Positions 40,889-49,409 of a stretch of DNA of 64,000 nt are shown one piece after another. Source of the stretch: Imperialibacter sp964351395 (lineage in GTDB: Bacteria; Bacteroidota; Bacteroidia; Cytophagales; Cyclobacteriaceae); NCBI GenBank assembly GCA_964351395.1, contig CAYGOF010000010.1:1-64000 (forward strand), read 5' to 3'. Positions within the stretch are counted from its first letter, which is position 1. Every line of letters starts with the position of its first letter. The notes under the pieces were generated by a model. That model searched no databases. It was not told the DNA's origin and saw only the letters and a program-made list of their open reading frames with translations. A program made the translations under genes and the position numbers.

Positions 40889-42187
40889 ATGAGAATATTA
40901 TATGCCCTCTTTATGCTGCTTGTCAGCACCAGCTCTTTTAGTCAGGAAGCCATGCGCCGCTGGCGCAAAATGAACCAGGTAAGGAACGATAAGTTTGACC
41001 TCGTGCTGCCAGAAGCTATGAGAGAAAACAATATCGATATGTGGATCATCATGAATAGGGAAGGAAACTTCGATCCGCTTTACCCCGATATGGGGGCTGG
41101 TTATGTGGGCAGCGTGGGCTACTACATTTTCACGGATCGTGGGGGAGATCGCATTGAACGGTCTGTCTTGGGCATCGACGGCTACCTGCTGGAAGAGGGC
41201 GGGGCTTATGATTATTTCGGATCTGCGGGCGAGCTCAAAGCTTTTGTAGAAGCGAGGGATCCCAAACGGATTGGCCTCAATATGTCAAAAAACATAGGTG
41301 GCGCTGATGGGCTTAGTCATTATGGCTATCTGGAGTTGGCCGAAGTACTGGGAAAGAAATACGAGCAGCGTTTTGTGTCAGCCGAAAAACTAGCTTCTGA
41401 TTTCAGGTCGAGGCGGGTGGCCAGCGAAATAGCAATTTATGGTGAGGCCGGCGAATTGTCATATACGCTTGCCGAGCGTGCTTTCTCTAATGAGGTCATC
41501 ACCCCTGGAGTGACGACGCTGGAAGACGTAGCCTGGTGGCTGAAGGAGCAGCAATTCAAACATAATCTTGAGTCGTCGTTTGGCATGCCTTCGGTGTATA
41601 TCACAGGCCCTGACGGGATCGCCGCTACCTCTACCGATCGCATTATTCAGCGAGGCGATGTACTTTTCATTGACTGGGGAGTAGGCCTCATGAATATGTA
41701 TACTGATATGAAGCGGATGGCATATGTGCTGAAGGAGGGGGAAACTGGCGTGCCTCCGGGAATCCAAAATGCTTTCGATCAGGCGGTGAAAGTGCGTGAT
41801 GTAATAAAGAAAACAATCAAGCCTGGTGTGACAGCACAAAAGGCTGAGGACGCTGTTTATGCTGCATTGACAGCCGCTGGATTTAATAAGATGGCTGGAT
41901 TCAATAAAGCCACTGAGCTTGATAAAACGGATGTGATTATTGGTTGCCACTCAGTGGGCAACTGGGGTCACGGCATCGGGCCGTCCATTGCATTCTTCAA
42001 TCCAGTACAGTTGGGCTATGAGATCAAACCTTCCAATCTGCTTTCTATTGAGTTTTTCGCCTACACCAAAGTGCCGGAGTGGGGAGGCAAGAAGCTACGG
42101 GTGGCGCTTGAAGACGATGCTATTGTCACGGAAAGGGGAGTGGAATGGCTGTACCCTATTAATCCAAGGGTATTGCTGATAAAGTAA
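40889..42187 (+). CDS. Secreted M24 family metallopeptidase (Xaa-Pro peptidase-like)
   Basis: 432 residues with signal peptide MRILYALFMLLVSTSSFSQE. The creatinase-like N-domain is followed by the pita-bread domain. Five metal ligands appear: the two Asp in FIDWGVGLMNMYTDMKR (11 apart as expected), His in GNWGHGIGPS, Glu in LSIEFFAYT and Glu in VALEDDAIV. M24 enzymes of this type cleave X-Pro bonds at peptide N-termini. It would act in the periplasm or outside the cell. A second M24 gene lies 0.9 kb downstream. Confidence 0.9.
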   Translation: MRILYALFMLLVSTSSFSQEAMRRWRKMNQVRNDKFDLVLPEAMRENNIDMWIIMNREGNFDPLYPDMGAGYVGSVGYYIFTDRGGDRIERSVLGIDGYLLEEGGAYDYFGSAGELKAFVEARDPKRIGLNMSKNIGGADGLSHYGYLELAEVLGKKYEQRFVSAEKLASDFRSRRVASEIAIYGEAGELSYTLAERAFSNEVITPGVTTLEDVAWWLKEQQFKHNLESSFGMPSVYITGPDGIAATSTDRIIQRGDVLFIDWGVGLMNMYTDMKRMAYVLKEGETGVPPGIQNAFDQAVKVRDVIKKTIKPGVTAQKAEDAVYAALTAAGFNKMAGFNKATELDKTDVIIGCHSVGNWGHGIGPSIAFFNPVQLGYEIKPSNLLSIEFFAYTKVPEWGGKKLRVALEDDAIVTERGVEWLYPINPRVLLIK

Positions 42188-42202
42188 TCAGGGCTAATTT
42201 TG
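42173..42202 (+). promoter_or_regulatory. Promoter of the 42.2-kb lipoprotein gene
   Basis: TTG (42173-42175) lies 19 bp before a perfect -7 box TAATTTTG (42195-42202), 54 bp ahead of the next ATG. The -33 element falls in the last codons of the M24 gene. There is no start-site palindrome. Confidence 0.55.
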
Positions 42203-42255
42203 TCACGAGCATTGGCACCCTACAAGAAGACTATTTGAACCGGACATTAGATAAC

Positions 42256-42855
42256 ATGAATAAGGTATACATCTTGTCTCTTGCCTTTGGCCTGCTTCTA
42301 GGTGCGTGCAATAAAAAAGCCTATTTGCCGGGATATGTAGTAACTCCAAACCTTGATACCTTGCGTGGTCGGGTCATGGATAGAGCTCCTTTGGATAAAA
42401 GTCCCAGGCTTTATAAGGAAGTTCGATTCATCGATGAAAATGGCAGGAGGAAAAAATTCACGCCTACACACATCACTTCGTACGCTAGAGACGGCCAAGT
42501 CTTTGTGAGTGTACCGTTTATTGAAGCGCCTAGATTTCCTAAAATAAGCCTGGGCGGGTCGCCCACTGTCGAACAGCGGTTTCTTAAAGTGAAACGATCA
42601 GGTTATTTGTCACTATATGAGTACGAATTCATTGATTTTGACGGGCCGCACTATGACTATATCTACTATATTCGAAAAGAGGGCGATGATGCTTTTGTGG
42701 CTGTTCCAATTCTGGGATTTAGGCGAGCAGTTAAAAAATATCTTTCCGATGCAATACCCATTGTGGAAAAGGTTGAGTCTCGCGAGTACAGGTTCAGGGA
42801 CTTATTTGAGCTGATTGATGACTACAATACCTGGAAATCTCAACAAACCAATTGA
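42256..42855 (+). CDS. Lipoprotein of unknown function
   Basis: 199 residues from ATG 42256. A lipoprotein signal (MNKVYILSLAFGLLLGACNK, Cys18) decides the start over a TTG seven codons earlier. I do not recognise the mature domain. It starts with PGYVVTPNLDTLRGRVMDRA, a pattern seen in uncharacterised Bacteroidota proteins, then shows beta-rich sequence with KEVRFIDENGRRKKFTPTHI and a charged C-terminus (FRDLFELIDDYNTWKSQQ). It has its own promoter. Confidence 0.75.
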   Translation: MNKVYILSLAFGLLLGACNKKAYLPGYVVTPNLDTLRGRVMDRAPLDKSPRLYKEVRFIDENGRRKKFTPTHITSYARDGQVFVSVPFIEAPRFPKISLGGSPTVEQRFLKVKRSGYLSLYEYEFIDFDGPHYDYIYYIRKEGDDAFVAVPILGFRRAVKKYLSDAIPIVEKVESREYRFRDLFELIDDYNTWKSQQTN

Positions 42856-43049
42856 AGATGCATTTGGTGTATGCAGGTGTTTGTTTTGAAACTTCCGCCA
42901 GGGGAGAAAGAAAATGAAAGGTTAGCTTTAGTGCTGGCAGAGCCTTGGCTCACAGTAGTCGATGAAAAAACGAATTACAACACCTTGAGAGATCAACATG
43001 GCTAATTAATTAAAACACTTATCTTTAATACTGTTGAATAGCCGAACCT

Positions 43050-44495
43050 ATGAAAAGAATAATTAGTCATGTTGTTGCACTCCTGTTGGTAGTCCATCTC
43101 TCCACAGCACAAGACAAGCACCATTTCCAAACCGACTTCTCGAAGGAAGAGTTTAGTCAGCGAAGGGGAAAAATAATGGAAAGCATTGGCAACAATGCCA
43201 TTGCCCTTGTGCAGGGTGCAGCCGGTATTCCTGGGTTTGCAGTTTTTAGGCAGTCTAATAGCTATTTCTATCTCACAGGGCTCGAGACTCCTCATGCTTA
43301 CTTGCTCATCAACGGTAAAAATAGAACTTCTACTATCTACCTTCCACACCGTGACGAGGGAATGGAAAGGAACCAGGGAAAGGTGTTGTCGGCAGAGGAT
43401 GCTGAGTTAATCAAGCAGCTCACGGGCATTGAACAGGTAAAAGGCATCGAGTTTTTGTCTGCGGACTTGGTGGGCACAGGGTTGATCAGACCACCTGCAC
43501 CAGTGCTGTATACAGAGTTCAGCCCCACAGAGATTGGCAACGATAGCCGGGACGAATTGCTGTTCGCTCAGGCACGTACCTCAGCTGACCCATGGGATGG
43601 CCAACCTACCAGACAATCCCTTTTTATTCAAAAACTGCAAGAGAGGGTACCCCAATTTGAAATAAAGGATTTGTCGCCGATACTCGATGCAATGCGGGTG
43701 ATCAAAAGCACAAAAGAAATAGAACTAATTCGCAGGGCTACCCAAATGGCAGGATTGGGAATTATAGAGGCCATGAAGTCCACAAAGCCAGGTGTTTACG
43801 AATATCAACTAGATGCGGCTGCCAAGTATGTCTACTACCTGCATGGCGCTCAGGGTGATGGGTATCCATCCATTATAGGAGGAGGTACTAATGCCTACAT
43901 GGGCCACTATTTCCACAAGACCGATCAATTGCAGGCAGGTGATTTGGTACTCATGGATTATGCGCCGGACTATAATAACTATACCAGTGACGTAACCCGA
44001 ATATGGCCTGTCAATGGCGAGTTTAACGCAGAACAAACAGAACTCTACAACTTCATAGTGGCTTATCGTGATGCGCTTTTCAAATACATAAAACCTGGAG
44101 TAACCTCTAATGACGTACTTGATGGAGCTGCTGCCGACATGAAAAAGTACCTGGTGGGTAAGAAGTTTGTAAAACCAGCTCACCTGAAGGCTGTACAAGA
44201 AGGCATCACGTTTCGGGGCCATTTTCAGCATCCGGTGGGTATGGCTGTGCACGATGTAGGACAGATTAGGGGCGTTCCGCTGCAGCCAGGCATGATTTTC
44301 ACTATCGATCCAATGATCTGGATACACGAGGAGAGACTTTATATCCGCATCGAAGACATGGCCCTGGTAACAGAAGATGGAGTTGAAAATATGAGTGCCT
44401 TTGTTCCGTCTACCATCGAAGAGGTGGAACGGACCATCAAAGAGAAAGGACTTATTGACTTTCTGCCTCCTGCTGAACTGCCTCTTAAGAAATAA
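43050..44495 (+). CDS. Secreted Xaa-Pro aminopeptidase (M24B, aminopeptidase P-like)
   Basis: 481 residues with signal peptide MKRIISHVVALLLVVHLSTAQ. The N-terminal AMP_N domain (SQRRGKIMESIGNNAIALVQ, then SNSYFYLTGLETP) is followed by the catalytic domain. Ligands seen: two Asp in LMDYAPDYNNYTSDVTR (11 apart), His in HPVGMAVHDVG and Glu in YIRIEDMAL. The expected Glu of the T(V/I)EPG motif is Asp here (FTIDPMIWI), a conservative but notable change at a metal ligand. It probably releases N-terminal residues before proline in extracytoplasmic peptides. Confidence 0.92.
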   Translation: MKRIISHVVALLLVVHLSTAQDKHHFQTDFSKEEFSQRRGKIMESIGNNAIALVQGAAGIPGFAVFRQSNSYFYLTGLETPHAYLLINGKNRTSTIYLPHRDEGMERNQGKVLSAEDAELIKQLTGIEQVKGIEFLSADLVGTGLIRPPAPVLYTEFSPTEIGNDSRDELLFAQARTSADPWDGQPTRQSLFIQKLQERVPQFEIKDLSPILDAMRVIKSTKEIELIRRATQMAGLGIIEAMKSTKPGVYEYQLDAAAKYVYYLHGAQGDGYPSIIGGGTNAYMGHYFHKTDQLQAGDLVLMDYAPDYNNYTSDVTRIWPVNGEFNAEQTELYNFIVAYRDALFKYIKPGVTSNDVLDGAAADMKKYLVGKKFVKPAHLKAVQEGITFRGHFQHPVGMAVHDVGQIRGVPLQPGMIFTIDPMIWIHEERLYIRIEDMALVTEDGVENMSAFVPSTIEEVERTIKEKGLIDFLPPAELPLKK

Positions 44496-44531
44496 GCCAT
44501 TGAAGCCTCTATTGTCTACTAAAAATCCTTT

Positions 44532-46166
44532 ATGAAAAACATTTTAATAGCCTTCAGCCTTCTTTTTGTTTCCTCCCTTTGCTTTGGAGACACTTATCCT
44601 AAAAACCCAAACGTCGATGTGCTGAACTACGCCTTTCGGATTGAGCTTTCGGATGATACAGACGAAATCAAATGTGAGGAGACAGTGGATGTCAGGTACT
44701 TGGCCGAAGGGGTAGAATGGTTAAGGCTTGATTTGGTGAAAGCCAGTGCAGCGCTTGCCAATAAAGGAATGCGAGTATCTGAGGTGGTCGCTAATGGTAA
44801 AGCAGTGGTGTTTACCCATGAAAATGACGAACTAAAGATAAAATTGCCATTTTCCTCGAGTGCCAATGAACGCCAACAGTATACGATTACCTATGCAGGC
44901 ATTCCAGCATCTGGATTAAAAATAGGGAACAACAAGTATGGAGACCGCACCTTCTTTAGCGACAACTGGCCCGACAAAGGAAGGAACTGGCTGGCCGTCG
45001 TTGATCATCCTTATGACAAAGCTACCTGCGAATTTATAGTGACCGCACCTAACCATTATCAGGTGGTTTCAAACGGTCTGAGAATGGAAGTGTCGGATTT
45101 GGTGTCTGGTCGCAGGGTCACCCATTGGAAGCAGTCTGTTCCGATTGCGTCATGGCTGTATGTTTTGGGTGTTGCCCGCTTTGCTGTCCAATACGTGGAT
45201 GAATTTGATCATAAGTCAATCGAAACATGGGTCTACCACCAGGATAGGGAAGCAGGTTTCAAAGATTTTGCAGAGCCAACGAAAAAGGTGTTGGCTTTTT
45301 ACAGCGATTATATTGGCCCATTTTCCTATGAGAAACTGGCTAATATTCAGTCAAACAGTGTCAGTGGAGGCATGGAGGCAGCTTCGGCCATTCTATATAG
45401 TGAAAACTCGGTGGTGGGCGACAAGAATGAACGCTGGCGAAATGTAGTGATCCATGAGATCGCCCATCAGTGGTTCGGCAATGCTGTGACGGAGTATGAT
45501 TGGGACGACGTGTGGTTGAGCGAGGGATTTGCCACTTATTTCACGCTGCTGTTTATCGAGCACGAGTATGGGCATGACGCCTTTATGGAGGGCCTTGCTT
45601 CAAGTAAAAAGCGAGTTGATGCTTTTTATGCTGAAAATCCGGGCTATCGCATTGTTCACGACAACCTAAATGACATGAGTCAGGTCACCAGCTCGCAAAC
45701 ATACCAGAAGGGAAGTTGGATCTTGCACATGTTACGGGGAATCATGGGTACTGATTTGTTTTGGAAGGGTATTCAGTCTTATTACCAAAAATACCAGAAC
45801 CTGAATGCGACAACTGTTGATTTCCGAAGGGAAATGGAAGAAGCATCTGGCCTGAATTTGAAGCAATTTTTTGACCAATGGCTTTACCAACCTGGCCATC
45901 TTGTATACCAGGGTTCCTGGAGCTATGATAAGAAGAAAAAGGAAGTAAAAATCGCCATTGATCAGGTGCAGACAGACGGTAGCATGTTTAAAATGCCTTT
46001 GCAAGTGGGTATTTATCTCCCAGGGGAATCAAAACCTATTATCAAGACCTTAGAGGTGGATGAAAAAACGAACGCATTTTCTTTGCCAATGGAAGTGTCT
46101 CCTGACAAGGTCGTGCTAGACCCTCATTCCTGGGTGTTGATGGAATCGACTTTTGTGAAAAAGTAA
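44532..46166 (+). CDS. Secreted M1 family aminopeptidase
   Basis: 544 residues with signal peptide MKNILIAFSLLFVSSLCFGD. The substrate-binding motif is GGMEAAS (279-285). The zinc site is HEIAHQWFG (His308, Glu309, His312) and LSEGFATYF (Glu331). It is shorter than full M1 enzymes and ends soon after the helical part of the catalytic region, with a small C-terminal beta domain (LVYQGSWSYDKKKKEVKIAI). It lies 36 bp after the M24B gene and probably works with it on extracellular peptides. Confidence 0.93.
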   Translation: MKNILIAFSLLFVSSLCFGDTYPKNPNVDVLNYAFRIELSDDTDEIKCEETVDVRYLAEGVEWLRLDLVKASAALANKGMRVSEVVANGKAVVFTHENDELKIKLPFSSSANERQQYTITYAGIPASGLKIGNNKYGDRTFFSDNWPDKGRNWLAVVDHPYDKATCEFIVTAPNHYQVVSNGLRMEVSDLVSGRRVTHWKQSVPIASWLYVLGVARFAVQYVDEFDHKSIETWVYHQDREAGFKDFAEPTKKVLAFYSDYIGPFSYEKLANIQSNSVSGGMEAASAILYSENSVVGDKNERWRNVVIHEIAHQWFGNAVTEYDWDDVWLSEGFATYFTLLFIEHEYGHDAFMEGLASSKKRVDAFYAENPGYRIVHDNLNDMSQVTSSQTYQKGSWILHMLRGIMGTDLFWKGIQSYYQKYQNLNATTVDFRREMEEASGLNLKQFFDQWLYQPGHLVYQGSWSYDKKKKEVKIAIDQVQTDGSMFKMPLQVGIYLPGESKPIIKTLEVDEKTNAFSLPMEVSPDKVVLDPHSWVLMESTFVKK

Positions 46167-46285
46167 AACAATTGCTTTTCTTGTTACGCTAGTTCAGCAA
46201 TGTTTTATGCCCCAGGATTCAGCCCACAGAGAAACATAATTCAACCGAGGACTGATTCATACAACGGCCTGGAAAATTCATTTTT

Positions 46286-48064
46286 CTATTGTTCGCTTTC
46301 TTTTTTAGCCACCACCTTTCTACCTAATGCATCGAAAATGACTTTGTCATTTTCAATCAATAGTTCTAACGAAGGTTCACCAAACGGAAGGCCATCTAAA
46401 AAATATCTATGATCCCCGATAGCATATGCATTCATCGGCAATTCTTTATCTATCTCACTAAACCCGTGTTCAAAAATACCTTTGACAAGTCCATCGTCAT
46501 CAAAATACACGATTAAGTCCAGGACACCTTTTGCTCCTTTCATTCTAATCAATCCATGATTGTCGGAAATATAAAATGGCACCATACTTTCTACTTTGCC
46601 AGTTTGTTTTGCCATCATCTTCATGCCCACGCGCAGCAAGCCGGAATAGCATACAAATTTCATTTCTCCGTCGCAGTACTTTGCAAGCCCCCAGTTTTTT
46701 TTCCTTTCCAAAGCACTGGCAATACTGATCAATTTTAACTCATCAACTGTTTCGCCTGCTAACTTTGCATTTTGTACTATCCGACTGGGTTGTATTTCAG
46801 CGCTTTTGACTTGGATGGTTGAATCATTCAATGGTGTTATTTCAACTCTAAGTTGGCTGTCTGTAAAGTAGACCCCTGGCTTGCTGTCAGATTTCTGAAT
46901 GATCGGAAGCATCTCTACTTCTTTGCCTTTCAAGATATCCCAGGAACTTCGTACTAGTCCCCTGACAAAATCCGCACTCTTCCCAAGGAAATGAATATCC
47001 TCGAAACTCCGGTTAGTTAGCACAATTATTTCAGTATTGGTTTGTGGGTCAAAACTGAGGAAACTAATAAAACCAGTCGTCCCTCCATCATGCTCAATCA
47101 AACCCTCTGGCGATATTTGCCAGCCATAGCCGTAACCCACCTGGGCATGCGATTTTGTGAATGATTCCCGAAGTTCGCTGCTCAGGAAGTTGGGTGAAGA
47201 GATTGTTGCTACCCACTTTGATAAATCTTCTGCGGTAGAAATAATACCACCAGCTCCTATGGTCCATGATTTATCAAAAAAATGAGCTGGAGTTACTAAA
47301 TCGTCTCTATAGCCAAAAAATGGATAGGCCATTTTTCCATCAGTTTGGAATGATGTATTCTCGAGTCCATATCGCTCAAAAATTGCTTTGCTCATGTGGT
47401 CAAAATAGTCTGAGTCGGTGACCTTCTCAATGATTGCAGCCAACAGTACATAGCCAGAGTTGCTGTATTCAAACTCTTCTCCTGGTTTGAAGCGCATCTT
47501 ACCCTGCCGAAATTTATCGATCAACTCTTCCGTCGAAATAGGGCTTACTTCGGGGAAAAAGATTTCCAGCCCTTGCTCCGTTTGATATATGCTGGGAATC
47601 CCTGAGGTATGAGTAAGTAAGTGATGGATGGTCACTTTGCTCCATTTACTATGGCCCAATCCTTCCAGTAACGGATTGATCGGATCATTCAGTCCTATCA
47701 GGCCTTGGTGGACCAGGTGAAGAATGGCTCCAGCAGTAAACTGCTTGCTGATAGACCCAATATCAAATCTGGTGTTAATTTGATTCCGAATACCTTCTGA
47801 TGCCTGTCCATATACTTTTTGGACGATTAGGCTATCACCTATTTTTACATGGACTACTCCACTGAAGTGTTGATATTGGTCTTGCCTTACAAATAACTCA
47901 TTTATTAGATAAGCAGGTGAATCGGACAAATCAAGATTTGGTTTGGATGGAAGGTCTTTCTCAAAGTCACTAGATTCCGCCCAAGAATACGGTATGCCAG
48001 CGACTATCATTGAAATTGATAGAACAAATGACTTGATTGATATCTTATTCCTTTTTTTCGACAT
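46286..48064 (-). CDS. Exported serine hydrolase of the beta-lactamase/class C family
   Basis: 592 residues from ATG 48064, with an N-terminal signal-like segment (SIKSFVLSISMIVAGIPYSW). Catalytic motifs are SISK (Ser104, Lys107), YSN (200-202) and HDGG (325-328) in place of KTG, as in class C beta-lactamases, DD-peptidases and EstB-type esterases. About 240 residues after the catalytic domain form a separate C-terminal domain. It could be an esterase, a D-amino-acid peptidase or a peptidoglycan enzyme; resistance cannot be inferred. It diverges from the LytTR gene, 106 bp apart. Confidence 0.88.
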   Translation of the reverse strand: MSKKRNKISIKSFVLSISMIVAGIPYSWAESSDFEKDLPSKPNLDLSDSPAYLINELFVRQDQYQHFSGVVHVKIGDSLIVQKVYGQASEGIRNQINTRFDIGSISKQFTAGAILHLVHQGLIGLNDPINPLLEGLGHSKWSKVTIHHLLTHTSGIPSIYQTEQGLEIFFPEVSPISTEELIDKFRQGKMRFKPGEEFEYSNSGYVLLAAIIEKVTDSDYFDHMSKAIFERYGLENTSFQTDGKMAYPFFGYRDDLVTPAHFFDKSWTIGAGGIISTAEDLSKWVATISSPNFLSSELRESFTKSHAQVGYGYGWQISPEGLIEHDGGTTGFISFLSFDPQTNTEIIVLTNRSFEDIHFLGKSADFVRGLVRSSWDILKGKEVEMLPIIQKSDSKPGVYFTDSQLRVEITPLNDSTIQVKSAEIQPSRIVQNAKLAGETVDELKLISIASALERKKNWGLAKYCDGEMKFVCYSGLLRVGMKMMAKQTGKVESMVPFYISDNHGLIRMKGAKGVLDLIVYFDDDGLVKGIFEHGFSEIDKELPMNAYAIGDHRYFLDGLPFGEPSLELLIENDKVIFDALGRKVVAKKESEQ

Positions 48065-48170
48065 GATTTGACTTATTTTGAGTGTGATAACCTCTTGTCG
48101 TGAGTGGATTTTTCTCAATTCAACGCGAATTTTATGTTATGATCAATGGGAAGGGACGAACGACTCAGAA

Positions 48171-48956
48171 ATGGGGATAAATAAACTACTAATGGTTCAT
48201 TGGCCCACAGGCAGGCAGTTTTCTTCTAGCCTTGAAGGTAGCATTCATGTCTTTATATGGCTTGCTGGATTGACTATTATTAATGTCCCGGCTTTTAATA
48301 TTACGATAGGCGTATTTTATAGTACCGATCTCTCATTGCTTATACCCTCCCTATATGGTACCGCATTGAATGCGTTCCTATTTTATGCTATATCTGATAG
48401 AATTATAGGGCATTTCCGACATTTCGGAGTGGCCATGCTCCTTGAAGTAATGAAACTGGTACTTATCGTTTCTATTATTGAAAGCTTATTTGACATTGTA
48501 TATGACAAGCTTTTCTATCGAAACGACTTCAGCCAGGCATTTGAAATCATACAAGGAAATCTGCTTCTTAATGTCCTTTTTTTTACTTTTCCCGGATTTG
48601 TCTTTGGGATTATCAAAGGATGGCGCCTTTTTCTAGAGCCAATGCCTGAGAAAATTTTAATCCGTGACGGGACCAAGAAAATTTACCGGGCTCATAACGA
48701 GGTTTACTTGCTGGAAAGCAATGGTAACTATGTCAATTTTCACACAAAATTTGGAATTATTCTGGAGCGTACAAGCCTTGCGACCGCAGAACAACACTTA
48801 CCGGAACAGTTTATCAGGTGCCACCGATCTTTTATTGTCAATAGCAGCTTGGTTACTAAAATCGCCGGAAATAAACTTTGGATCGAGGGGATACTTGTGC
48901 CTATTGGTAGAAAGTACAAAGGCGATTTCGAAAAGAAAATTGACAGTATGATTTAG
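48171..48956 (+). CDS. Membrane-anchored LytTR transcription regulator
   Basis: 261 residues from ATG 48171; an ATG seven codons later is possible, while a TTG at 48078 is unlikely. Residues 25-150 hold about four membrane spans (VFIWLAGLTIINVPAF, LIPSLYGTALNAFLFYAISD, LLEVMKLVLIVSIIESLF, LLLNVLFFTFPGFVFGII). A LytTR DNA-binding domain follows (about 165-258: HNEVYLLESNGNYVNFHT, QFIRCHRSFIVN, VPIGRKYKGDF). It has no receiver domain, so the membrane part probably senses something directly. The divergent hydrolase gene is the obvious candidate target. Confidence 0.88.
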   Translation: MGINKLLMVHWPTGRQFSSSLEGSIHVFIWLAGLTIINVPAFNITIGVFYSTDLSLLIPSLYGTALNAFLFYAISDRIIGHFRHFGVAMLLEVMKLVLIVSIIESLFDIVYDKLFYRNDFSQAFEIIQGNLLLNVLFFTFPGFVFGIIKGWRLFLEPMPEKILIRDGTKKIYRAHNEVYLLESNGNYVNFHTKFGIILERTSLATAEQHLPEQFIRCHRSFIVNSSLVTKIAGNKLWIEGILVPIGRKYKGDFEKKIDSMI

Positions 48957-48995
48957 TTTTTTTTCAACTATTTTACTTGCCGAAAAAGCTATTTT

Positions 48996-49406
48996 CTATT
49001 TCAACTCTTTTAAGTCCTTCAGCCAAAATGCATGAGCATGGTGGGCCATGCCAATTTTGGGATAATAGTCGACCGCTGCCGGAGCTGCCAGTAAAATAAC
49101 ATTTGATTTTGGAGCAAGGAGTTTGGTTTGGCGGATCAGCTCCTTGCCAATTCCTTGGTGTTGGTAGTCAATATGCACTGCCAGGTCGCTCAGGTAAGTA
49201 GCATATACCCAGTCGGTAACGCTTCGGGCCACACCTACCAGTTTTCCCGCCTGTCTGGCCGTCACGGTCAGGTTTCCATACTTTAGCATTTGAGCAATTC
49301 GGTCGGGTTCATTCAAAGGTCGGCGTTCGCCGAGGGTGGAACTTATAAGCAAGTCGGTGAAATCCTTAACCGTTAAGTCTTGTTCCTGCTGATAGGTGAT
49401 TTCCAT
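48996..49406 (-). CDS. GNAT family N-acetyltransferase
   Basis: 136 residues. The acetyl-CoA pyrophosphate loop is YQHQGIGKELI, preceded by a beta-strand LSDLAVHID, and the C-terminus has a YYPKIGMAHHAHAFWL strand. The substrate is unknown. It begins 3 bp after the aroA stop on the same strand, so it is the last gene of that transcript; a metabolic link with the shikimate genes is not implied by sequence. Confidence 0.88.
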   Translation of the reverse strand: MEITYQQEQDLTVKDFTDLLISSTLGERRPLNEPDRIAQMLKYGNLTVTARQAGKLVGVARSVTDWVYATYLSDLAVHIDYQHQGIGKELIRQTKLLAPKSNVILLAAPAAVDYYPKIGMAHHAHAFWLKDLKELK

Positions 49407-49409
49407 GGG

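Noticed and set aside
42871..43005. 44-residue open frame (MQVFVLKLPPGEKENERLAL to NTLRDQHG) between the 42.3-kb lipoprotein and the aminopeptidase P-like gene
   Set aside because: No recognised domain, no promoter and no signal. It could be a remnant of a decayed gene end, but I cannot support it as a gene.
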